Below are positions 11,598-22,263 of a stretch of DNA of 64,000 bases, in pieces (position 1 is the first letter of the stretch; the number at the start of each line of letters is the position of its first letter). The position numbers and the translations under genes are program-made. The notes beneath the pieces are model-generated. The model worked only from the letters and a program-made list of their open reading frames with translations. It ran no database searches and was not told the origin of the DNA. The DNA lies in NCBI RefSeq assembly GCF_021347895.1, contig NC_067132.1, positions 5,088,268 to 5,152,267 on the forward strand, given 5' to 3'. This stretch comes from Acanthochromis polyacanthus. Taxonomy: Eukaryota > Chordata > Actinopteri > Pomacentridae.

Positions 11598-11931
11598 GAT
11601 TTCATCCGAGGGGCTGCACAGTGGCCTGGGCCTGGGATCTTTCTGCATGGAGTCTGCATGTTCTCCCTGTGCATGCGTGGGTTTTCTCCGGGTACTCCGG
11701 CTTCCTCCCACAGCCCAAAAACATAGTGAGGTTAATTGGTTACTCTAAATTGTCCGTAGGTGTGAATGTGAGTGTGATTGTGTGTCTGTATATGTAGCCC
11801 TGTGACAGACTGGTGACCTGTCCAGGGTGTCCCCTGCCTTCACCCGAGTCAGCTGGGAAAGACTCCAGCACCCCCCATGACCCTAGTGAGGATAAAGCGG
11901 TGTATAGAGAATGGATGGATGGATTTCATCC
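11598..11931 (+). mobile_element. SINE, main family, internally deleted head
   Basis: The element proper runs from about 11612 to 11925. It starts GGGCTGCACAGTGG, but the tRNA-like middle with the B box is deleted, jumping directly to CCTGGGCCTGGGATC. The body is the standard one seen at 16468, including TGACAGACTGGTGACCTGTCC and a GGATGGATGGAT tail. Flanking direct repeats GATTTCATCC (11598-11607 and 11922-11931) support insertion by retroposition. Confidence 0.8.
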
Positions 11932-12342
11932 AGCAGAAATGATACGACTGAGCAACCTTGGTAGAGCACTGCTCTGTCTGAGTGCTGTTCTGGTTTTGTA
12001 TGTTATGTGCTGCTGACAGCGAATATTTTTCTATTAACCCAATCAGCAGACATGGTGGAGCATTGCATTTAGCTTTAGTGTTTTTTCTTTTAATCTATTT
12101 AGCTAAAGTCTCCTAACTCCATAAAAAATGTCTGTCTGCAGCAGCTGAAGGCCTCGCTGTGTGCTCTTTGCTGCTGTGATGGTAACATATAGCTGCATGT
12201 TACAACCTTTTCTCTGCCTGCTACAGCTGAAAACAAAACCAGAGTAAATCTGAAGATCACATAACTTAACCTTTCACGGACAAGTAGCCCAGTGATCGTA
12301 TTTTAATAGAAAAATATTGATCATTACCCTTTTCAGGATATG

Positions 12343-13270
12343 TAGTATACAGCAGAAGTGAGTACACTCCTGTGAAATAGAACTTAAATGTCAAATGATT
12401 TAAAGTGCTTTCAAGTCACTGCATAGATTCTAACCTGACAAGAAAGGGCTTTCTCCTGTGAACAATTAAAAACACACATTTTAGAGGTTATATTAACAAT
12501 ACCGGTCCCAATAATAAACGTAATCCAACAAAAGTGAATCTATCTTTGAAACCCATGCTCACTGAAGCTCAGTTAGCTCTACAAAACAACAAACTGGTGG
12601 GCAGGTGCCTGAGACATTGGTTTTCAGTAGAAATCAGGGTTTCTGTGGCAGCTCAGACAGTGTGAAGGAGATTGCATAAGCCTCTATGGATGGCATCCAA
12701 AAAAACAGTCATAATAAAAAAGAAACTTTGTTTGCTCTTTTGCACAATACTGAAGGATTAACCTCTGCCAAAGAACATGAGAAGAACCCAGAGGAATATT
12801 GGGAACATATCCTTTGGTCAGATGAGATAAAGAGTTGTTTTTTCTCTTGATTTGGTTTCAACATGTGTGGCATAACCTTGACCCTGAAGAACTATAAAGA
12901 TTCACCAGGAACGCCTGTGGGTATATCAGACTATTCCCAATCTGCAGCAGCTTAACGGAGGGAGATATTCCAACATGATGAGCTTTCAAAGTACACCGTC
13001 ATCTCAGAAGACTTTCTAAAGAAGTTAAAAGTAAAAACTGTGACCTGGCCAAGTATTTTGTCTGACTTGAATCCAGTAAAACACCTTTGGGGTATTTTGT
13101 AGCAACAAAAACCCCTGCAGCAAAGAGCAGCTGAAGAAAAACTGTTTCTGAAGAATGGCAGAACATCTCTCTGGGAATTTTTGCAACACGTTTATGTCCT
13201 ATGCTGAGGAGGATTGAACCCGTCATCAAAACATATTAACTATTGAAAAACATTAGATAATGGAGTCCCA
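12343..13270 (+). pseudogene. decayed Tc1-like transposon
   Basis: The left end carries AGAAGTGAGTACACTCCTGTG, similar to terminal repeats of a fish Tc1 family. Broken plus-strand frames contain HILWSDEI near 12808 (around the first catalytic aspartate of the DDE triad), SDLNPVKHLWGIL near 13065 (the conserved SPDLNPIEHLW block with the second aspartate) and MLRRIEPVI near 13200. Stops and frameshifts are frequent, so no active transposase is possible. The right terminus was not resolved. Confidence 0.75.
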
Positions 13271-13274
13271 GTTA

Positions 13275-13830
13275 TGTGAGATGTTGTTAGGTGTCCACAG
13301 ACTGAGACTCAGGTTCAGGACAATAAGAGACAGCAAGCATTTATTTATTCACAGTGAAAGATATTTCAAAGACCACAAAAGAACTACAACTATGGAGTAG
13401 CACTAACTAGAAGGGATAACCATGGACACAGCAAGAAAATACAGGCCACTAATCAGCAACTACAAACCATCAACAGTCCTACACAGGGTACAGCGATCGA
13501 GCAGGGAACTTAACTGTAGAAAGGTAAGGAAGGTGGAAGTGGCCGATGGTGGAGAAGAGCAGGTGCCATAGATGGATGGACTGTCTCCGGCTTGATGAGG
13601 ATCCAGGCAGAGAGGTCGGGGGTGCAGGTGGATTCCAGGAGACTTCCAAAAGCACAGACAGATGAAGGAGGGTGAAGAGGAATCTGGGCTTGAGCAGGTG
13701 GGAGATCCAAACTGGAAAGCAGGAGACATGGAATTAGTACAGTGCTTGAAACAAGGAGCTAGAGCTGAACGAGAATGTGAACAAACTGAGACTGTTCAAC
13801 GGTTGGAAGGCAGAGGGACGGGAGTTTGTG
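13275..13830 (-). mobile_element. possible LTR-like repeat
   Basis: On the minus strand an AATAAATAAATGC run near 13340 is followed by about 70 bp ending in CA, an LTR-like poly(A)-to-end layout. The G-rich body resembles that of 43820-44350 in composition and phrasing (GATCCAGG, GGTGGATTCCAGG, GAATTAGTACA against GAATTAATACA). Neither TSD nor coding region was found. This is a weak family-level call. Confidence 0.3.
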
Positions 13831-13959
13831 GCTGCCACAACCTTCTTAGCATCCGTCTTTGTTATGGTCATTAAAGAGGAGAGAAGGTCTGAACATCACA
13901 GCTTAGTTCAAGAGAACAGGATGGTTTAAGGTGATTGCAGATGGAACCTGTATGATATT

Positions 13960-15530
13960 CTGAGATGTCTTCAGCTAACAGGGGAAAGAGTCATTATCCT
14001 TCACACTGTGGGGGCTGTACTTTAATACGGTAATCCTAAACTGCTACATTTTTAATTGGACAGAAAATCAAACATACCACTGTTCAATTCAAACAATGCA
14101 ACCACAGTAACATGATCCAGCTTTGAGTGGTTTGTCAGTCTGACACCAGTAATCTTGCACAGGTTTGTACTTCCTTCTGTTGGATGCTGTACCTACACAG
14201 ATTTATCACATCTTCTTGCCGTTACATTTCACGTCTTAGCAAATCTAAATTACAGATCATAATTTATAATTGTGTTTGTGTTGTTCTTCATAAAGCAGGA
14301 TGAGATGATAATATCACAATACAAAATGTCATGACATGTTGCTGATTGTGCAAAATAAATGTATTGATAACACCTACAATTGCCAGTTGTGTCTTGAACG
14401 CTTACTAAGAGCGTAACTGCACAAAAGTAATTAAGCCTTGATTGTAGAGCAGACTAATACAGTCATATATCACATACTGGTTCAAACATGCCACTGCTGC
14501 AAATGAAGCCTCGTCCTAAAGTGTCTGAGTTGCAGTCTACTGTAAATTCTCTTGGCAGCTCTGAGTGTCACCTAAAGGGTATCCTTTCTGCCCAACAGAG
14601 TTTATGGAAAAAGCGTAAGGCACTTTCTGCCTTTTCTTGATAGTGAATTGTGTGTACTGAGTGGCCAGGAATCATGTGATCAACCTACGAGGATTTAGAC
14701 AGTAGAAGAACTGACTGTCCATCTCCTCCTGTTTCTTCTTCTGTCTGGTCTATCATCAAAGCCATTCAGCTGTTTAGGTTTCTGACATGGCACAGCCTTC
14801 TTCCTTTTCCTGCATACTCAGCATGTTTTTTTGTTTTTTTCCCTGTACGGTGGAGATGAGCAGGCCAGGCTCAGGACAACAGAGAATGAGAGGCAGTCTG
14901 GCTCTGCAGGCAATGAGCTATTGGAGCCCTGCAGAGTTCAATCAATAGCATGTGTACGACAATCTGTTCACAGTGTTTGTGTCCAAAAACTGCTGTCCTC
15001 ACATGACAAACTGCCTCCTACTGTAATGTCAGGGAATCACATGTCAAGGTTGAGAGTTACTGAACTGTGTGCATACCTGGGTGGATGCTTTTGGAAAATT
15101 TGGAGCAGGTTGTGGATTTATTTTCTTTTTCTGTTAATCCACTAACAATTCTCTCCTCTAGTGAGGACAAAAAGGAGAAGCTGATCATAAATAATCAACG
15201 TGTCACAGCCCTGTGTAATCTGTAGCAGAAATCCATGAAGTTCTCAGGACAACCCATAGAAAACAGTTACCATTGTGGTATTATCATTTATTTTCCCTTA
15301 ATACTGCATAATTAGCTGATACTATTTAATGGACTCCTGTGAATGATATAAGTTTGCTGAAATGCAAATTAGATCTTTTACTTCAACCAACAGTTACTCA
15401 GAATATAAAATTACCTGTTGTATTGTGTTTTGTTTTGTTTTGTTTTTTTTGTTTTTTTTTACACATTTTGGTGTGAAGCTGGGCTGGAATAAACATTTGT
15501 AAAATACCTACAAATGTTAATGTTTTCTGA
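13960..15530. other. no gene recognised
   Basis: I see no supported exon, RNA gene or mobile element. Short T-rich and A-rich runs occur, such as 15428-15460. The open frame at 14831-15145 has no recognisable domain. Confidence 0.45.
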
Positions 15531-15534
15531 ATTA

Positions 15535-15613
15535 CGCCCCCTGTCGAAAGTTTTGAGACACTTTCTCATTTAAATAAATTAGAACCCGTCTCAAACCTTT
15601 TGACAGGGGGTGT
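15535..15613. mobile_element. short palindromic MITE
   Basis: Two 25-26-bp arms (15535-15559 and 15588-15613) are inverted copies with three mismatches. The left arm reads CGCCCCCTGTCGAAAG then TTTTGAGAC. They are separated by a 28-bp AT-rich loop. TA dinucleotides flank both ends (15533-15534 and 15614-15615), suggesting a Tc1/mariner-type MITE reduced to its termini. The inverted arms are clear; the superfamily is inference. Confidence 0.65.
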
Positions 15614-16179
15614 ATATGAGCATCGTTGTAAGATTTCTAAGTAAACAACACCAGTACTCCTTTTGTCTATTTTCTGTTTTTGAACCTTGGATGGTCTGTG
15701 CACTGATGTGTGAATGTGATACCGGTGGATTGGCTGCTGTTTTCGTGCAGCCAAAGCTACCTGACGGACACAAACATCCACCAAGTAACATTAAAAACTG
15801 CCATCCTGCCATCAATTGACTACTACTGAAACAGGTCTAATCCAACTTAGTTCAATCAGTCATTACAACTGAAACAAATGATTTAATAAACCATTGTGTG
15901 GTCTGTCCCTACCATTAGGATGAGCTGAAACTGGAAATAGTATTTTGGTCACTCCCTAAAGTCCATCATCACACAAAAGTCTGAGTCACCATACTAAAAG
16001 TCTGCTCCTGAGTGTATTACCCTATCTCTCACTCAGAATGAGCAATTGTCCCAAAACAAATGCATCAGATATCAAATGATACAAAGAAAGACAATTTAAA
16101 ATTATATGAAGGTTAAATGGTGCCACATCCTGTCAGTAAGCTTCTTCTGGAGCGTTTTGTTTTCTGTTGAAGAAGGTCA

Positions 16180-16397
16180 GCAACGTGGTTTCTCCAGGTT
16201 CTCCAGCTTCCTCCCACAGTCCACAAACATGCTGAGGTTAACTGGTGATTCTAAACTGTCTGTAGGTGTGAATGTGGGTGTGATTGTTTGTCTCTATGTG
16301 TAGCTCTGTGACAGACTGGTGACCTGTCCAGGTGTTCCTTCACCCTCAGTCAGCTGGATAGACTCCAGCCTCCATGACCCTGATGAGGATTAAAAGG

Positions 16398-16399
<2 letters not shown>
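16180..16399 (+). mobile_element. SINE, main family, 5'-truncated
   Basis: It matches the body of the full copy at 16468 from the TTTCTCCAGGTTCTCCAGC area through TGACAGACTGGTGACCTGTCC to GATGAGGATTAAAAGG. The tRNA-like head is missing. Its 3' end runs into the AAT array, which may have grown from its tail. Confidence 0.75.

Positions 16400-16467
<68 letters not shown>
16400..16467. repeat. AAT trinucleotide microsatellite
   Basis: About 22 uninterrupted AAT units between two SINE copies. The poly-tyrosine or poly-leucine reading frames on the minus strand are translations of this array and are not genes. Confidence 0.95.
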
Positions 16468-16833
16468 GGGCTGCTCAGTGGTGTAGTGGTTAGCACTTTT
16501 GCCTTGCAGCAAAAAGATCCCCGGTTCAAATCCCGGCCTGGGCCTGGGATCTTTCTGCATGGAGTTTGCATGTTCTCCCTGTGCATGTGTGGGTTTTCTA
16601 CGGGTACTCCGGCTTCCTCCCACAGTCCAAAAATATGCTGAGGTTAATTGGTTACTCTAAATTGTCCGTAGGTGTGAATGTGAGTGTGATTGTGTGTCTG
16701 TATATGTAGCCCTGTGACAGACTGGTGACCTGTCCAGGGTGTCCCCTGCCTTCACCTGAGTCAGCTGGGATAGACTGCAGCACCCCCCATGACCCTAGTG
16801 AGGATAAAGCGGTTTATAGAGGATGGATGGATG
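16468..16833 (+). mobile_element. full-length tRNA-derived SINE, main family
   Basis: The most complete copy in the window. The tRNA-like head has an A-box-like TGGTGTAGTGG (about 16479-16489) and a perfect B box GGTTCAAATCC (16523-16533), an internal RNA polymerase III promoter. A body follows (TGACAGACTGGTGACCTGTCC area and CCCCCCATGACCCTAGTGAGG area) and a GGATGGATGGATG tail. It resembles the widespread fish SINEs of the V-SINE/Mermaid/AFC type; the exact family name is from memory. The tail is interrupted by the LINE at 16834. Confidence 0.85.
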
Positions 16834-18481
16834 ATTAATAATAATAATAATGCATCGAATTTATATAGCACTTTTTTGGTCACTCAAAGACGCTTTACAA
16901 AATAGACAGACAGAAAGATTAAGAGAAAAAATAAATAAATAAAAAATTAAGCAAAAGCCAGATCAAACAAGTGGGTTTTTAGAAGGATTTTGAAAGTCAA
17001 AAGTGAGTCTGAGTTCCTGATGGGTGGTGGGAGTGAGTTCCAGAGTTGGGGGCCAGAGGCTGCAAAGGCTCGGTCCCCCATAATCCGGTGCTTGGTACGG
17101 ATGGGCGTCAGGAGGTTTGAGTGTGCAGAACGAAGGTGACGGGAGGGTGGGTGTTGATGGAGGAGGTCAGAGAGGTAAGGAGGGGCCAGGTTATGAAGGA
17201 ACTTGTACGTGAGGAGGAGGAGTTTGAAATGGATACGGTATTGAACCGGGAGCCAGTAGAGCTGTTGGAGGATGGGGGTTCCCTGGAGCAGGTGTGAGTA
17301 AGAAGGCGGGCAGCAGAATTCTGGATATATTGTGATTTTTGCAATTGAGTGGAGGGAAGACCGAAGAGAAGGCTATTGCAGTAGTCAAGTCTGGAGGTAA
17401 TGAAAACGTGAATGAGTATTTCAGCAGTGGTGAGGGAGAGTGAGGGACGAAGACGTGCAATGTTGCTGAGGTGAAAGAAAGACGTTTTGGTGATGTCAGA
17501 GAGAAGCTCTGCTGAGAGCCCCCACATAACATATGAAGATATTCACCGAACCAGAAAGACACGGAGACTAACTTTTTACTTGCAAGGGTAACACAGCACA
17601 GTGTAACAAGACACATTAGTGCGAGCTACAAAGACTGCTCCCATACGAAGTTTATTTTATACACAAGCAGAAATGAAAACATAGCATAAGATAAGAAATA
17701 GCTCGAGTTACACAAGGGGGTGTGCTAAGCTGAAAGAGTGGAAATATACTGGGATGTGGAGACTAGGGAGAGAGAGAGAGGGAGAGATATGTGCAGGTAG
17801 AAGTGAGTGAGTGGTATTCTATAAAAATAGTCATGTAAAATACTATGCACACACAGTTAATGCTCTAAGGCTCGATTATGATAAATGTATTTACAAATTT
17901 AACTCTTAACAGGTGACATGCTTGATGTGTGATTGGAAGGAGAGGGTGGGGTCCATGATGACGCCGAGGTTGCATACAGAGGGGGAGGGGTGACATGATG
18001 ACATGATTAGAAGTGTAAAATTCTGAGCAGATGGGAGAAGAGATTTGGGTCCGATGATGAGAAGTTCTGTTTTGTTGGTGTTAAGTTTTAGGAAGTTGTT
18101 GTCCGTCCAGGTTTTCATGTCAGATAGGCAGTTGGTTATGGTAGAAAGGATGATGAGGGTGATGGATTTAGAGGAAACGTAAAGTTGGGTATCGTCAGCA
18201 TAGCAGTGAAAATTAATGGTGGAGAATGATTTGACCGAGAGGGAGCATGTAAATTATGAAGAGGAGGGGGTCCAAGCACCAAACCTTGGGGAACTCCGTG
18301 ACTCACAGGGGAAGTGAAGGATCTTGAGTTGTTCACAAAGACAAAGTGATGATGTCGGAGAGGTAGGAGATGAACCATTGAAGCGCTCTGCCAGAGATGC
18401 CAGTTGACTGTAGACAGGGGAGAAGGATGGTGTGATCAATGGTATCAAAAGCGGCAGAAAGGTCGAGGAGAAGGAGAAGAA
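16834..18481 (-). pseudogene. L2-like LINE, 5'-truncated, inserted in a SINE tail
   Basis: On the minus strand the RT domain reads [12 protein letters not shown] (18430-18470), HGVPQG (about 18285-18305), FHCYADDTQL (about 18185-18215, catalytic YADD intact), CNLGVIMDPTLSFQSHIKH and [11 protein letters not shown], then [10 protein letters not shown] and QNSAARLL. It ends with CTATATAAATTCGATGC and a TTATTATT tail at 16834-16850. Frameshifts break it and a foreign block (17530-17913) splits it. The GGAT repeats on both sides (to 16833 and from 18484) show it landed inside the tail of the SINE at 16468. L2/Maui-like is the likely clade. Confidence 0.82.
17530..17913 (-). mobile_element. unresolved insertion in the LINE, LTR-like
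   Basis: This block interrupts the LINE reading frame between HIKHVT and the ITKTSFFHL region. Read on the minus strand it starts TGTTAAGAG and has a GTATAAAATAAACTT stretch about 120 bp before its end, consistent with an LTR's TATA or poly(A) area. The junction with the LINE is not clean: a short coding stretch around HVT/DIT appears on both sides. I could not fix boundaries or a TSD, so this may be a solo LTR or a rearranged join. Confidence 0.4.
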
Positions 18482-18531
18482 TAGATGGATGGATGGATGG
18501 ATGGATGGATGGATGGATGGATGGATGGATT
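18482..18531. repeat. GATG tetranucleotide microsatellite
   Basis: About 12 GATG units. They are probably the continuation of the tail of the SINE at 16468, separated from it by the LINE insertion, with possible later expansion. Confidence 0.85.
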
Positions 18532-19660
18532 CTTGTTTCTGTTTTTGCTTTACGGTAGCGGGAAACTATGATTACTTTTCTTGTCAGTAATATGGTTCAA
18601 CATTGTGAAGTGTTGTCATTTTGGTACACAAGAAGAGAATATTATTTTGTTGGTGTCCTATTTTAGTAAGAAACCTTTGCTTGTGTTGACAGATATATTT
18701 CTTCCAGCATGCATATTTTCAGTACTGTTAGCCAGGTGCACCGTATTACAGTTTTCATAAATGCGAGACACATCCCCCTGGAGTGACAAGATGTTAATCA
18801 GATGTAACAACAATGACTGCAACCTTTAGCTGATAAAAACATATCAGCCAGAGTTTCAGATCTGTGCCAGTGTTAATAAAACAGTTTATGGTTTTGACTA
18901 CAGAGCTGTGATCAAACTGTCACATCTAGGTGCTGTCTTTTCAAATTTTTACTGAATGTGGGAAAAGGCACAATGATGCAGTGAAAATAGAACCTCGGCC
19001 CCATCTGTTAAGACCAAATGTTAATTTTAATTAGGGATATTTGGAAACAATTGATTGTCTGTCTTCCCTCAGCACCCATAAGAACATGCACAACGTAACC
19101 TGTTTGATCACACATCTACTATCCTGTTCTTTCCACAGTCCAGATGTTCACAGAGAAAGAGGTTCGTGTCTGCATCAAATGAAACCGTACAAAGCATCTC
19201 CCATTATCCAGCACTATTCAAGGTTTATGTTTCCAATACACAACTAACACTGATGTACCTGTGTGTTATTATTGTAACCCAACCCACTTTGAGTCTGTTT
19301 CTTATTCATATGCAAAATGAAGCCTGGCAACATGACAGCATGTTTTGATGGAAAATAGCTCACTTTGGCAGAAGTTCGGTCCCCTCAGCTCTCAGCAAAC
19401 TACCTCACAAGCACTGATATAAAGACCCAGCATCATTTGTATTCATGAACATGGTTCTGGGTTGGGAAATTTATGTTATATGTTGTGGCATTGTTATCTG
19501 TAGGTTTTGTGTAGAACAGGTACAGGCTTGTGAAAATTAATCTACCTCTGGGACAATAAAAACTCTGTCTTTGATAAGCTTCTTAGACATTACCTGCCTG
19601 CTGCTGACAGATTGGATGTGTTTATATCAGAGCTTCCAATGAAGCTACATAAAATGTTGA
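18532..19660. other. no gene recognised
   Basis: No exon, RNA gene or repeat boundary could be supported. Open frames at 19041-19348 lack any recognisable domain. Confidence 0.45.
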
Positions 19661-19884
19661 AAAGAAAAGGTTAGCCCTGTCGCCTTGAAGCTGGAGGGTC
19701 CCCGATTCATGGGTCCCCTTCCTGGGATCTTCCTGCATGAAGTGTGCGTGGGTTTTCTCCGGGTACTCCGGCTTCCTCCCTCCAAAAATATGCTGAGGTT
19801 AATAGACCCTGTGCACGTCAAAATGCTAACTTCCGGGTTTTGACCGGGAGGGCTTACAGGTCCTTCCGGAGGCTATTTCGCAGC

Positions 19885-20109
19885 ATGGATAACATGAAAT
19901 CAAAAAAGAAAAACATTGTTTTCTCGGCAAAACAAAAAGTCAAATTTCAGCGTGTTCAAGGTCGATATGGGAGGTACTGTAGTGTACCATTATGTTCGGC
20001 TTCTGGTGTTTATAATGGTTCTATAAGCCTTCACCATTTTCCAAAAGACCGGCATTTGCGGGCTCAGTGGATTGCCAAAATTAGACAAAAAAAAAATGTT
20101 TCACACTGA
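19885..20109 (+). pseudogene. THAP-domain exon of ISL2EU-like element 1
   Basis: From ATG 19885 the frame encodes a basic N-terminus and then a THAP-domain first half: RYCSVPLCSASG with zinc ligands at residues 32 and 37, LHHFPKD at about 49-55 and the conserved Trp at residue 62 (AQWIAKIR). The frame stops at 20107-20109 just after a run of ten A bases, which may hide a frameshift. The C-x2-H half of the domain was not found. In an intact element this would be the DNA-binding head of the transposase. Confidence 0.7.
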
Positions 20110-20531
20110 GCTGAGGATCGGGAATATTAATGCATAGTCACTGATCAAACAGCAAATATCTGATAAACTATAACAACAATCTGTGCACTCTTCAATCATT
20201 TGTTATTCCGTTTTGACACCTAATCAAATATAGAGGAAATCCAAGCATTTGTCATTTTGTTCAAACAAAACGACAAATATAAAATGTCTTGCTGAACTCG
20301 ACTAACCTTTTAAGCTGCAGTCAATTCCAGCCATTTTCAGTACAAAAAATTGCTAATATTCTATTTGTAAATAAAAATATGATGAGAAATACAGGGAATT
20401 TTGGACGCGCATCGCGAGGTGCATTTCCTTGAAAACGACCTATTCGTAGATTTTATTCACCTTATTCAGCTCCGCCCATTTTCCAACGGGCGGGACTTCC
20501 TGTTTTGAGTAGCACTTCCGGTAACTCGGTC

Positions 20532-20967
20532 ATGACGGTGTTTACAACTGAGAAAGTGATGTGGGAAGAAACGAAAACCTTTTTAAAAAACAGAAATGGA
20601 TCAAGTCTGCCTCATCCGCGACTTATTACAGAGTGGGAGGATGACATGAAAAAGTGGCCACAAGTCATGTATGGCGATAATTTTAACTATTTCGTGTTGT
20701 CTCTTGGCGTTGATCGCTCGGCTATGAGGAATTATAAGAGCACTGAAGCCTATCAATATTTGCACAGTGGTAAAGTCGGCGCTGTTCTGTTACATCAAGA
20801 ACGGGAATATACGTTTCTTAAAGCTAATGTCAGCCTGAGTCAGGCTAGTACCTCCTCACACATGGTGGGTGTTGGTGACAGCTAATGAAGCGGTGGAGAC
20901 CACGGGATGCTCCTGTATCGCTGGGTTGGGACGGTCCTGCAGTCATGCTGCTGCGATATTATGGAAG
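20532..20967 (+). pseudogene. YqaJ-type nuclease first exon with SWIM finger, frameshifted
   Basis: ATG 20532 opens a frame including NYKSTEAYQYLHSGKVG, the conserved stretch in front of the SWIM zinc finger in YqaJ-type proteins of transposons. After a frame change near 20861-20872 the next frame reads WVLVTANEAVE and the finger CSCIAGLGRSCSH (20908-20946, C-x-C...C-x-H) followed by AAAILWK. The exon ends at a consensus donor AAG|GTATGT (GT at 20968). The lambda-exonuclease-like catalytic domain is absent. The single frameshift and missing downstream exons make it non-functional. Confidence 0.75.
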
Positions 20968-21316
20968 GTATGTTGATTTGAATAAAACTTTATTTGATTC
21001 ATGTATATACGATGTGGTTGTGCAAACGGAGGTTGTTATTGTCATTTCTGAAACAGCTCCTGCAGTTTACTGTGTTATTAGCCCTGTCACAAGCTAATGC
21101 TAATTCCCTGGAGCAACAAAAAACTGATTCTGACCAAACCGCAGTCATAACAACGTTTCAAAATAGCAGAGAGTATCTTTTTACCTCACTGATGGCATAG
21201 CTAGGTCTTTAGTGGAAACTGAACTTTGGTAGAATCGCTGTAGCTGCGCTGACAGTGACTGATGCAAGCTGTGTGTTTACATAGCCATGAGCTGGTCCAC
21301 AGCATTCAGATCTAAC

Positions 21317-21409
21317 CTTTCCGTGCTCTAAACAATTCTGAGAGAGAGAAAGCTTCATCTTTCCCCAGTTGTTGTGGCACCCACGGACAGCGCAATTGAT
21401 GCCAAACAT
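21317..21409 (-). pseudogene. THAP-domain first exon of the nested element
   Basis: From ATG (complement of 21407-21409) the frame reads MFGINCAVRGCHNN with the THAP zinc pair C-x4-C, then NCLEHGK, a variant seen in THAP-bearing transposases of fish. The exon ends at donor AAG|GTTAGA (GT complement at 21316-21315). The second zinc pair is missing. The direction converges on the SWIM exon of the same element. Confidence 0.68.
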
Positions 21410-22094
21410 GTTAAAATCGCTTAAAAGAACAGTTAAAAGTAGCTACAGGAGCGAGAGGACTCGATGTTGTTGTAGTGCGAAGACGGTCAACCGGAAGTCG
21501 ATCTCAAAAATGGCGCCGCCCTGCCTCACTTCCTGAATAAGGTGAACACCGACTTCAAGACATGTTTTGGACAAAATATGTTACTGGCTTGTTTCCTCTG
21601 GATGTCCAAGGTTGGATTATGGCCATTTTTTGTGGAATATTTTCATCTGTGTGTAATAATGAACCCGGAAATGTAAGTCATGCTGTGTACGTTGAAGCCG
21701 TGTATAGAGAACGGATGGATGGATATTCGTTGTTTGTCAGACAAATGTGTTTTTCTCACCCGCTGTGGTAATCACATCTGAAAGTGGTTTATACCGGCGG
21801 ATTCATGAGAATCGAAGCTTTCCATCGGCGTATAGTGTTTGTATAATTGCGTTTGCAGTTTCAAACATTTAGCAAAATGCTTTATGCAGATCTCAAAGTG
21901 TACCGCGGGCGGGACACTGAAGCACAACTGAAGCGCAACTAAGTACCAAAGACTAAAGTGTAAAGTGGATTCTAGTAGGTAACTAAGCAAAAAATAGTCA
22001 TGTATAAATACTAGAAAATAAAATGATAAGGTACATGTTTGGCAAGCCCTACAGTTAAGCTAGCACTAGTTATGTAGGATGCGATGCCACTTGC

Positions 22095-22263
22095 CTTCAA
22101 AGTTATACATGTACTGGGATATATAAAATTTGAATCCCTTTTCCCGTTTGCTTTGAGGAGCTGACGAAAAATCATCAACGAGACAATAAACATCGTCAAC
22201 AGAAATTTTAGGCAAGTTGCCTAGGCATCTGGAAAAGTTAAGTGTACTGCTGGGTTCTTCCAT
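22095..22263 (-). pseudogene. YqaJ-type first exon of ISL2EU-like element 1, GC donor
   Basis: From ATG (complement of 22261-22263) a 56-codon open stretch reads MEEPSSTLNF..., LPKISVDDVY, SKREKGFKFYIS and YMYNFEG. This matches the N-terminal region I recall from fish YqaJ/SWIM transposon proteins, ahead of the finger. It ends at GAAG|GCAAGT, a good match to a GC-AG intron donor in place of GT. No downstream exon is present before the MITE-like segment. Family assignment is from memory of related proteins and from the paired THAP exon. Confidence 0.6.

Larger units (their letters stand above)
20456..21546. mobile_element. second ISL2EU-derived element, nested inside
   Basis: The termini are a 14-bp perfect inverted repeat TTCACCTTATTCAG / CTGAATAAGGTGAA. 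The related segment at 42990-43010 lacks this insert, which confirms it is an insertion. It carries a YqaJ/SWIM-type first exon pointing right (20532) and a THAP-type first exon pointing left (21409), the same gene pair as element 1 but in the reverse order. Only about 350 bp separate the exons, so the catalytic parts are deleted. A clean TSD is not visible: AT on the left corresponds to AC on the right. Confidence 0.72.
20306..21937. repeat. MITE-like segment, copy 1, carrying an insert
   Basis: The segment consists of 20306-20455 and 21547-21937, together about 540 bp, and matches 42855-43385 closely. Shared landmarks are TAAGCTGCAGTCAATTCCAG, GAGAAATACAGGGAA, GACTTCAAGACATGTTTTGG, GGTTGGATTATGGCC and GTGTACCGCGGGCGGGACAC. 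It is flanked by ACTAA on both sides (20301-20305 and 21938-21942). Because the same unit sits at unrelated points in two elements, it is probably a mobile unit of its own. Its class is unknown. Confidence 0.65.

Noticed and set aside
16468..16540. tRNA gene
   Set aside because: A and B boxes are present, but no cloverleaf with a proper acceptor stem and anticodon was found, and the sequence continues into a SINE body and tail.
16350..16623. Poly-Tyr or poly-Leu minus-strand frames
   Set aside because: Translation of the AAT microsatellite and SINE head.
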